Source: Parabacteroides goldsteinii (GTDB taxonomy: Bacteria > Bacteroidota > Bacteroidia > Bacteroidales > Tannerellaceae). From it: 64,000 bases of DNA. The notes beneath the pieces were generated by a model that searched no databases, was not told the origin of the DNA, and worked only from the letters and a program-made list of their open reading frames with translations. The stretch covers positions 161,119-225,118 of the forward strand of contig NZ_JADNBB010000008.1 of the NCBI RefSeq assembly GCF_015550595.1, written 5' to 3'. Positions 8,556 through 15,528 of this stretch are shown here, piece after piece. The stretch's first letter is position 1; each line of letters opens with the position of its first letter. The translations under genes were made by a program, and so were the position numbers.

Positions 8556-8586
8556 TTTCTTGTCACGTATAAAAGCAGTACCTTTG
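8556..8586 (+). promoter_or_regulatory. Promoter of pflB
   Basis: The -7 box TACCTTTG at 8579-8586 is a perfect consensus match; TTTC at 8556-8559, 19 bp upstream, is a one-mismatch -33 box. The start codon is 37 bp downstream. Confidence 0.7.
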
Positions 8587-8623
8587 TACCGATAAGTTAA
8601 AAACCGAAATAAGCAAAATAGGT

Positions 8624-10864
8624 ATGAAGTTTGAAAACGAGAACTGGGCGCAGTTCAAAGGTGAGATTTGGAAAAGAGAGATTAATGTAAGGGATTTTAT
8701 CCAAAACAACTACAAACCTTATGAAGGGGACGACACTTTCTTGAAAGACTCCTCAGACAAGACTAAGAAAGTTTGGGATAAATTGACCGAAATGTTTAAG
8801 GTGGAAAGGGAAAAGGGTGTTTACGACGCTGAAACAAAATACCCTCAAGGTATAGATACTTACGGACCGGGCTATATAGACAAAGAAAACGAAGTAATTG
8901 TCGGCCTGCAAACCGATGCCCCTCTGAAACGTGGTATTTACCCGAAATGCGGAACACGTATGGTGGAAAACAGCCTGGAAGCTTACGGCTACAAGCTGGA
9001 TCCGATGACAAAAGAAATTTTCACGAAATATAGAAAGACGCATAACGAAGGCGTATTCTCCGCTTATACGGAGGAGATGCTTGCCGCACGTCGTTCCGCT
9101 ATCATCACCGGGCTGCCGGATGCTTACGGACGCGGACGTATCATCGGTGACTACCGCCGCGTAGCCCTTTACGGTACGGAAATCCTGATCGCAGAAAAGA
9201 AACATTATCTGAAAAGACTCGATATACAGGAACTGACCGAAGAAATCATTCAGAGCCGTGAAGAGATCTCCGAACAGATCAAGGCTTTGAAAGCCTTCGA
9301 AAAGATGTGTGCCGGTTATGGTTTCGATGTTACGAAACCGGCCAAGGATGCACGCGAAGCTGTTCAGTTCGTATATCTGGGTTACCTGGCTGCCGTAAAA
9401 GACCAGGATGGTGCGGCCATGTCATTGGGACGTACCTCTACTTTCCTCGATATTTATATTGAAAAAGATATCCGCGAAGGCAAATTGACGGAAGAAGAAG
9501 CGCAGGAGCTGATCGACCAGTTTATCATCAAACTGCGTATCGTTCGTTTCCTTCGTACTCCGGAATATAACGACCTGTTCTCAGGCGACCCTGTTTGGGT
9601 GACTGAGTCTCTGGGCGGACAGGGGGTAGACGGCCGTTCACTGGTGACGAAGACCTCTTACCGCTATCTGCATACATTATACAACCTCGGCCCGGCGCCG
9701 GAACCCAACCTGACAGTATTGTGGTTCAACAACGCTCCTGAAAACTGGAAACGTTTCTGTGCGAAGGTATCCATCGATACTTCGGCTATCCAGTATGAGA
9801 ACGACGATCTGATGCGTCCGGATTATGGCGACGACTATGGCATCGCCTGCTGTGTGTCGCCGATGAAGATCGGTAAGCAGATGCAGTATTTCGGTGCACG
9901 TGCCAACCTGGCTAAATGTCTGTTGTACGCCATCAACGGTGGCCGCGATGAACGTTCGGGTGTACAGGTTGCTCCCCGGTTCGAACCGATCACCAGCGAA
10001 TATCTGGATTACAACGAAGTGATGGAGAAATACGAACAGATGATGCGCTGGCTGGCTAAAGTCTATGTGAACGCTCTGAAGATCATCCATTACATGCACG
10101 ATAAATATGCTTACGAAGCTTTTGAAATGGCTCTGCACGACGGTTCTGTGGAACGTATCCGCGCAACAGGTATTGCCGGTCTTTCTATCGTTGCCGACTC
10201 GTTGGCAGCTATCCGCGATACAAAAGTGAAAGTAATCCGCGACGAACGTGGCCTGGCTGTCGGTTTCGAACGCGAAGGCGAATATGTTCCTTTCGGTAAC
10301 AACGACGACCGTACCGACAGTATCGCTGTCGACATCACTGAAAAGTTCATGGAATATTTGCGCCAGCACCAGACATACCGTAATGCGACTCCGACACAGT
10401 CTATCCTGACCATTACCTCCAACGTGGTATACGGTAAGAAGACGGGGGCTACTCCCGACGGACGCGAAGGCGGTACGCCGTTTGCTCCGGGTGCCAACCC
10501 AATGAACGGACGCGATACGAAAGGGGCTATCGCTGCACTGGCATCTGTTGCCAAGCTGCCTTTCCAGCATGCACACGACGGTATCTCTTATACTTTTGCC
10601 GTATCTCCTGCAACGCTGGGTAAGGAACGTGATATTCAGATCGCCAATATGGTTGGCCTATTGGACGGTTACTTTACTCCTGACGGCGGACAGCACTTGA
10701 ACGTAAACGTGTTCGACAAGGAACTGTTGCTCGACGCCATGGAGCATCCGGAAAACTATCCGCAGTTGACTATCCGCGTATCCGGTTATGCGGTAAACTT
10801 CGTGAAGTTGACACGCGAACAGCAGTTGGATGTAATTTCAAGAACAATCAATCATTCTTTATAA
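8624..10864 (+). CDS. pflB: Pyruvate formate-lyase (formate C-acetyltransferase)
   Basis: This glycyl-radical enzyme converts pyruvate and CoA to acetyl-CoA and formate in the anaerobic cytoplasm. At 746 residues it has the usual family length. The catalytic cysteine pair is visible as IACCVSPM (Cys409-Cys410), and the glycyl-radical loop near the C-terminus reads RVSGYAVNF with Gly721 as the radical site. The substrate-site sequences [12 protein letters not shown] and [11 protein letters not shown] are also present. The activating enzyme follows directly, but a strong hairpin separates the two genes, which suggests less activase than lyase is made. A good promoter lies 37 bp upstream, and a large palindrome further up could be an operator. 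Codon use is that of a highly expressed gene. Confidence 0.97.
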   Translation: MKFENENWAQFKGEIWKREINVRDFIQNNYKPYEGDDTFLKDSSDKTKKVWDKLTEMFKVEREKGVYDAETKYPQGIDTYGPGYIDKENEVIVGLQTDAPLKRGIYPKCGTRMVENSLEAYGYKLDPMTKEIFTKYRKTHNEGVFSAYTEEMLAARRSAIITGLPDAYGRGRIIGDYRRVALYGTEILIAEKKHYLKRLDIQELTEEIIQSREEISEQIKALKAFEKMCAGYGFDVTKPAKDAREAVQFVYLGYLAAVKDQDGAAMSLGRTSTFLDIYIEKDIREGKLTEEEAQELIDQFIIKLRIVRFLRTPEYNDLFSGDPVWVTESLGGQGVDGRSLVTKTSYRYLHTLYNLGPAPEPNLTVLWFNNAPENWKRFCAKVSIDTSAIQYENDDLMRPDYGDDYGIACCVSPMKIGKQMQYFGARANLAKCLLYAINGGRDERSGVQVAPRFEPITSEYLDYNEVMEKYEQMMRWLAKVYVNALKIIHYMHDKYAYEAFEMALHDGSVERIRATGIAGLSIVADSLAAIRDTKVKVIRDERGLAVGFEREGEYVPFGNNDDRTDSIAVDITEKFMEYLRQHQTYRNATPTQSILTITSNVVYGKKTGATPDGREGGTPFAPGANPMNGRDTKGAIAALASVAKLPFQHAHDGISYTFAVSPATLGKERDIQIANMVGLLDGYFTPDGGQHLNVNVFDKELLLDAMEHPENYPQLTIRVSGYAVNFVKLTREQQLDVISRTINHSL

Positions 10865-10883
10865 AGGTTAATGAAAGGAAGCT

Positions 10884-10912
10884 CCGGTTCCCGTGTCTGA
10901 CACGGGAACCGG
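10884..10912 (+). terminator. Hairpin between pflB and pflA (attenuator or terminator)
   Basis: CCGGTTCCCGTG (10884-10895) and CACGGGAACCGG (10901-10912) form a perfect 12-bp stem with a 5-base loop, followed by TCGGCTTTT. This is terminator-like, although the T-run is short. It probably lowers transcription into pflA. It also overlaps the GTG at 10893 that a naive reading would take as the pflA start. Confidence 0.75.
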
Positions 10913-10928
10913 TCGGCTTTTAAGATAT

Positions 10929-11654
10929 ATGCTTACAGGGAAAATTCATTCTTTAGAAAGTTTTGGGACTGTGGATGGTCCCGGGATACGTTTTGTTGTC
11001 TTTATGCAAGGTTGTCCGCTCCGTTGCCTGTATTGTCATAACCCGGATACCTGGGACAGTAAGGGCGGTGCTAAATACCGGATGGCGCCGGACGAGTTGC
11101 TGGCGGAAGTATTGCGGTACAAGAATTTCATTGCTAAGGGCGGCGTAACCGTTACCGGGGGAGAACCCTTGTTGCAGGCCGAATTCCTTACTGAGTTTTT
11201 CCGTCTTTGCCGGGAGGAAGGTATTCATACGGCATTGGATACATCCGGCTATATCTGTACCCCGAAAGCGCTGGAGGTACTTGAACAGGTCGACCTGGTA
11301 CTGCTGGATATAAAAACGATCGATCCCGAATTACATCCTCGTCTGACGGCTGTAAAGCTGGATAATACATTGCGTTTCCTGGATGAGTTGGAGAAGCGTG
11401 GTGTTCCTGTGTGGATTCGTCATGTCATTGTTCCCGGACTGACTGATAATGATGAAGCCTTAGACAAACTTGCCGGATATATCAGTCGATATAAGGTGGT
11501 TCAGAAAGCAGAACTTCTGCCTTATCATACGATGGGCGCGTATAAATATGAGGCGCAAGGAATAGATTATAAACTAAAGGACGTAGAGCCCCTGTCTGCC
11601 GAACGTCTGGCAAATGCAAAAGAGATATTTAAGAAACATGGCATCACCGTGTGA
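10929..11654 (+). CDS. pflA: Pyruvate formate-lyase activating enzyme
   Basis: A radical-SAM enzyme that uses a 4Fe-4S cluster and S-adenosylmethionine to install the glycyl radical on PflB. The cluster motif CxxxCxxC is visible in GCPLRCLYCHNPDTW, and the SAM-site sequence GGVTVTGGEPLLQ follows. The N-terminus GKIHSLESFGTVDGPGIRF is typical. I start it at ATG 10929 (241 residues) because the in-frame GTG at 10893 lies inside a perfect hairpin and its extra 12 residues have no counterpart in the family. The stop codon is 2 bp from the stop of the convergent DUF4884-like gene. Confidence 0.95.
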   Translation: MLTGKIHSLESFGTVDGPGIRFVVFMQGCPLRCLYCHNPDTWDSKGGAKYRMAPDELLAEVLRYKNFIAKGGVTVTGGEPLLQAEFLTEFFRLCREEGIHTALDTSGYICTPKALEVLEQVDLVLLDIKTIDPELHPRLTAVKLDNTLRFLDELEKRGVPVWIRHVIVPGLTDNDEALDKLAGYISRYKVVQKAELLPYHTMGAYKYEAQGIDYKLKDVEPLSAERLANAKEIFKKHGITV

Positions 11655-11656
11655 CC

Positions 11657-11962
11657 TTATTCAATCGGTTCCCTGTGGATTTTTACCGGTTGCCTGCGTA
11701 TCTTATTGACAATACGGACACTGTCGTTCTCGATGCTCGTTACGTCTCCCTGGCAGTTGGTGAAATAGATGTAATTCCCCATATCCATAAACCGGTATAC
11801 CTTACAACCATCGTGCTCAAACAGATACTCGACTTTGTAACTGGGGTTGTTTTCCGGTGCCGATTTGGCGATGGGTGTTCCCGCCAGGCCACAGGCTGTG
11901 AAACCGACGATATAAGACAATAGTGCACCTACCGAAAGGATGAAAAAACAGATCCTTCTCAT
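11657..11962 (-). CDS. DUF4884-like small lipoprotein
   Basis: The 101-residue product starts with a membrane-targeting segment (MRRICFFILSVGALLSYIVG) and a lipobox-like FTAC, so it is probably a lipoprotein. The mature part (NNPSYKVEYLFEHDGCKVYRFMDMGNYIYFTNCQGDVTSIENDS) matches the DUF4884 pattern of short Bacteroidales proteins with two conserved cysteines, in DGCKVYRF and YFTNC. Its function is unknown. It is convergent with pflA, with only 2 bp between the stop codons, and no terminator separates them. A -7 box (TACCTTTG on the minus strand) lies 29 bp upstream. Confidence 0.75.
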   Translation of the reverse strand: MRRICFFILSVGALLSYIVGFTACGLAGTPIAKSAPENNPSYKVEYLFEHDGCKVYRFMDMGNYIYFTNCQGDVTSIENDSVRIVNKIRRQPVKIHREPIE

Positions 11963-11991
11963 ATTCTTTTTCTTTTAATTTACTTCGTCTC

Positions 11992-11999
11992 CAAAGGTA
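11992..11999 (-). promoter_or_regulatory. -7 box of the DUF4884-like gene
   Basis: Read on the minus strand this is TACCTTTG, a perfect -7 box 29 bp before the start codon. No convincing -33 TTTG lies at the right distance. Confidence 0.5.
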
Positions 12000-12078
12000 G
12001 CGAATTTCAAATAAGACATGGTATAACCGTATGACATTTTACCTACAATCAGGTATATTTTTATTGTCCGGAAAAACA

Positions 12079-12086
12079 TAGTTTTG
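12079..12086 (+). promoter_or_regulatory. -7 box of the cation exporter gene
   Basis: TAGTTTTG fits TAnnTTTG exactly and lies 36 bp before the chosen start codon. It also argues against translation from the upstream in-frame ATG at 12084, which overlaps it. No clear -33 box. Confidence 0.5.
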
Positions 12087-12122
12087 TCCCATATTGTTAC
12101 TCAAATAAAACTAAGAACGAAT

Positions 12123-13028
12123 ATGGAACAACATCATCACGACCATCATCACCACGAAATAAGCTCTTTGAATAAAGCCTTTATTATCGGTATTGCCTTG
12201 AATCTGGCGTTTGTCGTTGCTGAGTTTGCGGCAGGCTTCTGGTATAATTCGCTCGGTTTATTATCGGATGCCGGGCATAACCTGGGGGATGTGGCGAGCC
12301 TCGTGCTTGCCATGCTGGCTTTCCGGCTGGCGAAGGTGCATCCTACCTGTAAATATACGTATGGATATAAGAAAAGTACCGTTCTGGTGTCCCTGTTGAA
12401 TGCGGTTATCCTGCTGGTGGCCGTCGGTATCATTATTGCCGAGAGTATAGGGAAGCTGCTTTATCCGCAACCGGTCGAAGGGGATGCCATAGCCTGGGTG
12501 GCTGGTGTAGGAGTGGTTATAAATGCACTGACGGCCTGGCTTTTTATGAAGGATAAAGACAAGGACCTGAATGTAAAGGGGGCGTACCTGCACATGGCGG
12601 CCGATGCATTGGTTTCGATCGGTGTGGTTATCTCCGGTATCGTGATTGCTCATACGGGATGGTATATTATCGACCCGATCATCGGTTTGCTGATAGCTAT
12701 TGTCATTATTGTTTCCACCTGGGGGTTACTACGCGATAGTATCCGACTTTCGTTGGATGGTGTGCCTGCGGGTACGGATATCGACAAGGTGGAATATGTG
12801 ATTCATGGGGTGAAGGGTGTAGAGGGAGTGCATCACCTGCATATATGGGCGATCAGTACTACCGAAACGGCCCTTACCGCACATATCGCCATCTGTAATA
12901 TTTCAGAAATGGAACGTATCAAACAGGAGATAAAACATGACCTTTTACATGTCGGTATCCAGCATGCCACACTCGAGTTTGAAATGTCCGGTATCCAGTG
13001 CGATGGGCGTTGTTGCTCAGGTAAATAG
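12123..13028 (+). CDS. Cation diffusion facilitator, zinc/cobalt/cadmium exporter type
   Basis: The 301-residue inner-membrane protein belongs to the CDF family (CzcD/ZitB-like), which exports divalent metal ions in exchange for protons. Visible signs are an N-terminal histidine-rich tract (HHHDHHHH), six hydrophobic segments, the TM2 metal site SDAGHNLGDV, the TM5 site HMAADALVSIGV, and a C-terminal cytoplasmic domain with GVHHLHIWAI. The C-terminus CDGRCCSGK adds three cysteines, possibly another metal site. The start at 12123 is chosen because it begins just before the His tract; an in-frame ATG at 12084 overlaps the -7 box. Zn2+ is the most likely substrate. Confidence 0.92.
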   Translation: MEQHHHDHHHHEISSLNKAFIIGIALNLAFVVAEFAAGFWYNSLGLLSDAGHNLGDVASLVLAMLAFRLAKVHPTCKYTYGYKKSTVLVSLLNAVILLVAVGIIIAESIGKLLYPQPVEGDAIAWVAGVGVVINALTAWLFMKDKDKDLNVKGAYLHMAADALVSIGVVISGIVIAHTGWYIIDPIIGLLIAIVIIVSTWGLLRDSIRLSLDGVPAGTDIDKVEYVIHGVKGVEGVHHLHIWAISTTETALTAHIAICNISEMERIKQEIKHDLLHVGIQHATLEFEMSGIQCDGRCCSGK

Positions 13029-13103
13029 CACCGGATTATAAACGTGATTTACTGATACTCAAAGATTTTGTCTATGAGCACATAAAACCTTTCGATTGGA
13101 TTT

Positions 13104-13137
13104 TTTGTTCTTACCTCAAATCGGCAACTTATCTTTG
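13104..13137 (+). promoter_or_regulatory. Promoter of ahpC
   Basis: TATCTTTG at 13130-13137 is a perfect -7 box 48 bp before the start codon; TTTG at 13104-13107 is a possible -33 box, but the 22-bp spacer is 2-3 bp longer than usual. I cannot identify an OxyR site with confidence. Confidence 0.55.
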
Positions 13138-13185
13138 CATCAGAAACAAAAACAAATAGTAATAACAATTAAAATAGTAAATACA

Positions 13186-13752
13186 ATGGAACCTATTATC
13201 AATTCACAAGCACCCGAGTTTAAAGTACAGGCATTTCAGAATGGAAGTTTCAAAACGGTAAGTAGCGAAGATATCAAAGGCAAATGGTCTATCTTCTTTT
13301 TCTACCCGGCTGACTTTACATTTGTTTGTCCGACTGAACTGGTAGATATGGCTGACAAATATGATCAGTTCCAGGCTATGGGCGTAGAGGTTTACTCTGT
13401 AAGTACAGACTCACACTTCGTACACAAAGCATGGCATGATGCTTCTGAAACGATCCGTAAGATCAAATACCCGATGTTGGCAGACCCCACAGGTGCTCTG
13501 AGCCGTGCATTCGGTGTGATGATCGAAGAAGACGGTATGGCTTACCGCGGTACATTCCTGGTTAATCCGGAAGGAAAGATCAAACTGGCTGAAATCAACG
13601 ATAACGGTATCGGTCGTAATGCAGACGAACTGCTTCGTAAAGTAGAAGCTGCCCAGTTTATCGCAGCTAACCCGAGTGAAGTTTGCCCTGCCAAGTGGAA
13701 AAAAGGTGGTGAAACACTGAAGCCGAGCATTGATCTGGTCGGCAAGATCTAA
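13186..13752 (+). CDS. ahpC: Alkyl hydroperoxide reductase C (peroxiredoxin)
   Basis: This typical 2-Cys peroxiredoxin reduces hydrogen peroxide and organic peroxides in the cytoplasm and is re-reduced by AhpF. The peroxidatic cysteine is Cys48 in FTFVCPTEL and the resolving cysteine is Cys167 in EVCPAKW. The length of 188 residues from ATG 13186 equals the family norm; an in-frame extension to 13096 would overlap the promoter and is rejected. It is followed by a terminator, an unusual palindromic array and then ahpF in the same direction. In Bacteroides the pair is induced by oxygen and peroxide through OxyR. Confidence 0.97.
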   Translation: MEPIINSQAPEFKVQAFQNGSFKTVSSEDIKGKWSIFFFYPADFTFVCPTELVDMADKYDQFQAMGVEVYSVSTDSHFVHKAWHDASETIRKIKYPMLADPTGALSRAFGVMIEEDGMAYRGTFLVNPEGKIKLAEINDNGIGRNADELLRKVEAAQFIAANPSEVCPAKWKKGGETLKPSIDLVGKI

Positions 13753-13765
13753 GAATAATAAACGG

Positions 13766-13795
13766 AGGCCGGCAACTATATTGTCGGCCTTTTTT
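13766..13795 (+). terminator. Intrinsic terminator after ahpC
   Basis: GGCCGGCAA (13767-13775) pairs with TTGTCGGCC (13781-13789) with one G-T wobble, followed by six T residues. It probably makes ahpF a readthrough product or dependent on a separate promoter. Confidence 0.8.
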
Positions 13796-13799
13796 GTCT

Positions 13800-13884
13800 T
13801 TGAGAGTATTTTAGTTTCATAGTAGTGAAACAACTGTTTCTATTAGGTGAAACAAGTGTTTCACTACTATGAAACAACTCTCAA
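13800..13884. repeat. Phased palindromic array between ahpC and ahpF
   Basis: Three 18-bp palindromes of form GTTTC-N8-GAAAC start at 13814, 13836 and 13858, exactly 22 bp apart, joined by AACT and AAGT. Equivalently, GAAAC-N4-GTTTC cores lie at 13827 and 13849. The first and third units are exact reverse complements over 19 bp (13814-13832 and 13857-13875), and TTGAGAGT (13800-13807) pairs with ACTCTCAA (13877-13884) outside them. The whole can fold into one long hairpin or three small ones. It lies 43 bp before the ahpF start. Confidence 0.85.
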
Positions 13885-13927
13885 GTCAGGAGAAAAAAGA
13901 ACAAGTATAATATAGAAGGATTTAATA

Positions 13928-15478
13928 ATGTTAGACTCATCAATGAAAAATCAGTTATCCGGTATTTTTGCCGGACTGACGAACGAATATATGTTTGATG
14001 TTCAGGTATCCCCTGAACACGAAAGTCAGAAAGAACTTTTGGAACTTCTGAATGATTTAGCTTCCTGCTCTGATAAGATTTCCGTTCAGGTGACAGACGG
14101 CAAAGGACTGGAATTCTCTCTGTTGAAGAATGGGGAAAAGACCGGTATCAAATTCCGTGGTGTTCCTAACGGACACGAATTTACCTCCTTACTGTTGGCT
14201 ATCCTGAATAGCGACGGCAAAGGAAAGAATATACCCGACGAAAGCATCTGTAACCGGGTGAAAGCCCTGAACGGCCCGATCAAACTGACAACGTATGTGT
14301 CGCTGACGTGTACGAACTGTCCCGATGTCGTACAGGCACTCAATGCAATGGCTACCCTGAACCCGGAGATCAGCCATGAGATGGTAGACGGCGCGATCAA
14401 CCAGGAAGAGGTGGAAGCAATGAAAGTACAGGGCGTGCCTTCTGTGTTTGCCGACGGTAAACTGCTCCATGTAGGCCGTGGCGATTTCGGCGAATTGCTG
14501 GCTAAACTGGAAGCCCGGTATGGGGTGAAAGAAGAAGAGTTGCCGGTAGTGGAAAAGAATTACGATGTCATTATCGTGGGCGGTGGCCCTGCCGGAAGTG
14601 CGGCCGCTATCTATACCGCACGCAAAGGGTTGAAAGTTGCTGTAGTGGCCGACCGTGTAGGCGGTCAGGTGAAAGAAACGGTCGGAATAGAAAACCTTAT
14701 TTCCGTTCCTCAGACAACCGGTCAGCAGCTGGCTCTCGACCTTATGTCGCACATGAATGATTATCCTATCGATATCCTTGAACACCGTCGGGTGGATAAG
14801 GTTGAACTGGTAGGAAAGGATAAAATATTGACAACCTCTACCGGCGATAAACTTATTGCCCCTGCCGTGATCGTAGCTACGGGAGCAAGCTGGCGTAAGC
14901 TGAATGTTCCCGGTGAGAGTGAATATATCGGACGCGGCGTTGCCTTCTGTCCGCATTGCGACGGTCCTTTCTATAAAGGAAAGCATGTTGCCGTTGTAGG
15001 TGGTGGAAACTCAGGTATCGAGGCGGCTATCGACCTGGCTGGTATCTGTTCGAAAGTGACTGTCCTGGAATTTGCCGATACGCTGAAAGCCGACCAGGTA
15101 TTGCAGGATAAACTGTATAGCCTGCCGAATGCAGAAGTGTTCAAAAGTTCACAGACGATGGAGGTGATCGGTAACGGAACAAAAGTGACCGGTATCCGTG
15201 TCAAAGACCGTGAGACTGAGCAGGAACGCACAATCGATTTGGATGGTATCTTTGTCCAGATCGGCCTGGCAGCCAACAGCGGTGCTTTCCGTGAGGTAGT
15301 GGATACGAACCGTCCGGGCGAGATTGTGATCGATAGCCATTGCCGTACCAGTGTGCCGGGTATTTATGCGGCCGGTGATGTTTCGACTGTCCCTTACAAG
15401 CAGATCATTATTTCGATGGGTGAAGGCGCAAAAGCGGCCCTGACTGCTTTCGAAGACCGGATGCGAGGAATAGTGTAA
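13928..15478 (+). CDS. ahpF: Alkyl hydroperoxide reductase subunit F
   Basis: A flavoprotein of 516 residues, the usual AhpF length, that passes electrons from NAD(P)H to AhpC. The N-terminal double thioredoxin-like domain carries the CTNC pair (Cys128, Cys131). The FAD-binding motif is VGGGPAGSAAAIYTARKG (about residue 219), the redox-active disulfide is CPHC (Cys341, Cys344), and the NAD(P)H motif is VVGGGNSGIEAA. The C-terminal AAGDVSTVPYKQ closes the FAD domain. It is separated from ahpC by a terminator and the palindromic array, so its expression is either readthrough or independently controlled. Confidence 0.97.
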   Translation: MLDSSMKNQLSGIFAGLTNEYMFDVQVSPEHESQKELLELLNDLASCSDKISVQVTDGKGLEFSLLKNGEKTGIKFRGVPNGHEFTSLLLAILNSDGKGKNIPDESICNRVKALNGPIKLTTYVSLTCTNCPDVVQALNAMATLNPEISHEMVDGAINQEEVEAMKVQGVPSVFADGKLLHVGRGDFGELLAKLEARYGVKEEELPVVEKNYDVIIVGGGPAGSAAAIYTARKGLKVAVVADRVGGQVKETVGIENLISVPQTTGQQLALDLMSHMNDYPIDILEHRRVDKVELVGKDKILTTSTGDKLIAPAVIVATGASWRKLNVPGESEYIGRGVAFCPHCDGPFYKGKHVAVVGGGNSGIEAAIDLAGICSKVTVLEFADTLKADQVLQDKLYSLPNAEVFKSSQTMEVIGNGTKVTGIRVKDRETEQERTIDLDGIFVQIGLAANSGAFREVVDTNRPGEIVIDSHCRTSVPGIYAAGDVSTVPYKQIIISMGEGAKAALTAFEDRMRGIV

Positions 15479-15490
15479 CAGTATATATAA

Positions 15491-15528
15491 AAAAAGAAGA
15501 GGGTGTTTTGACACACCCTTTTCTTTTT
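15491..15528. terminator. Terminator between ahpF and the convergent S9 peptidase gene
   Basis: GGGTGT (15501-15506) pairs with ACACCC (15513-15518) inside an A-rich left arm and a T-rich right arm, so it can work in both directions for the two convergent genes. Confidence 0.7.

Noticed and set aside
9677..10576. 299-codon minus-strand reading frame opposite pflB
   Set aside because: It is an antisense shadow of a highly conserved enzyme gene; the translated sequence has no family features and is rich in Val/Phe/His from mirrored codons.
13096..13185. 30-residue N-terminal extension of AhpC
   Set aside because: The extension covers the promoter region; AhpC proteins start at the MEPIINSQAPEF position.
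13814..13875. Invertible promoter flanked by the 19-bp inverted repeats
   Set aside because: Only 24 bp lie between the exact repeats, no -33/-7 promoter is inside, and no site-specific recombinase gene is in the window.
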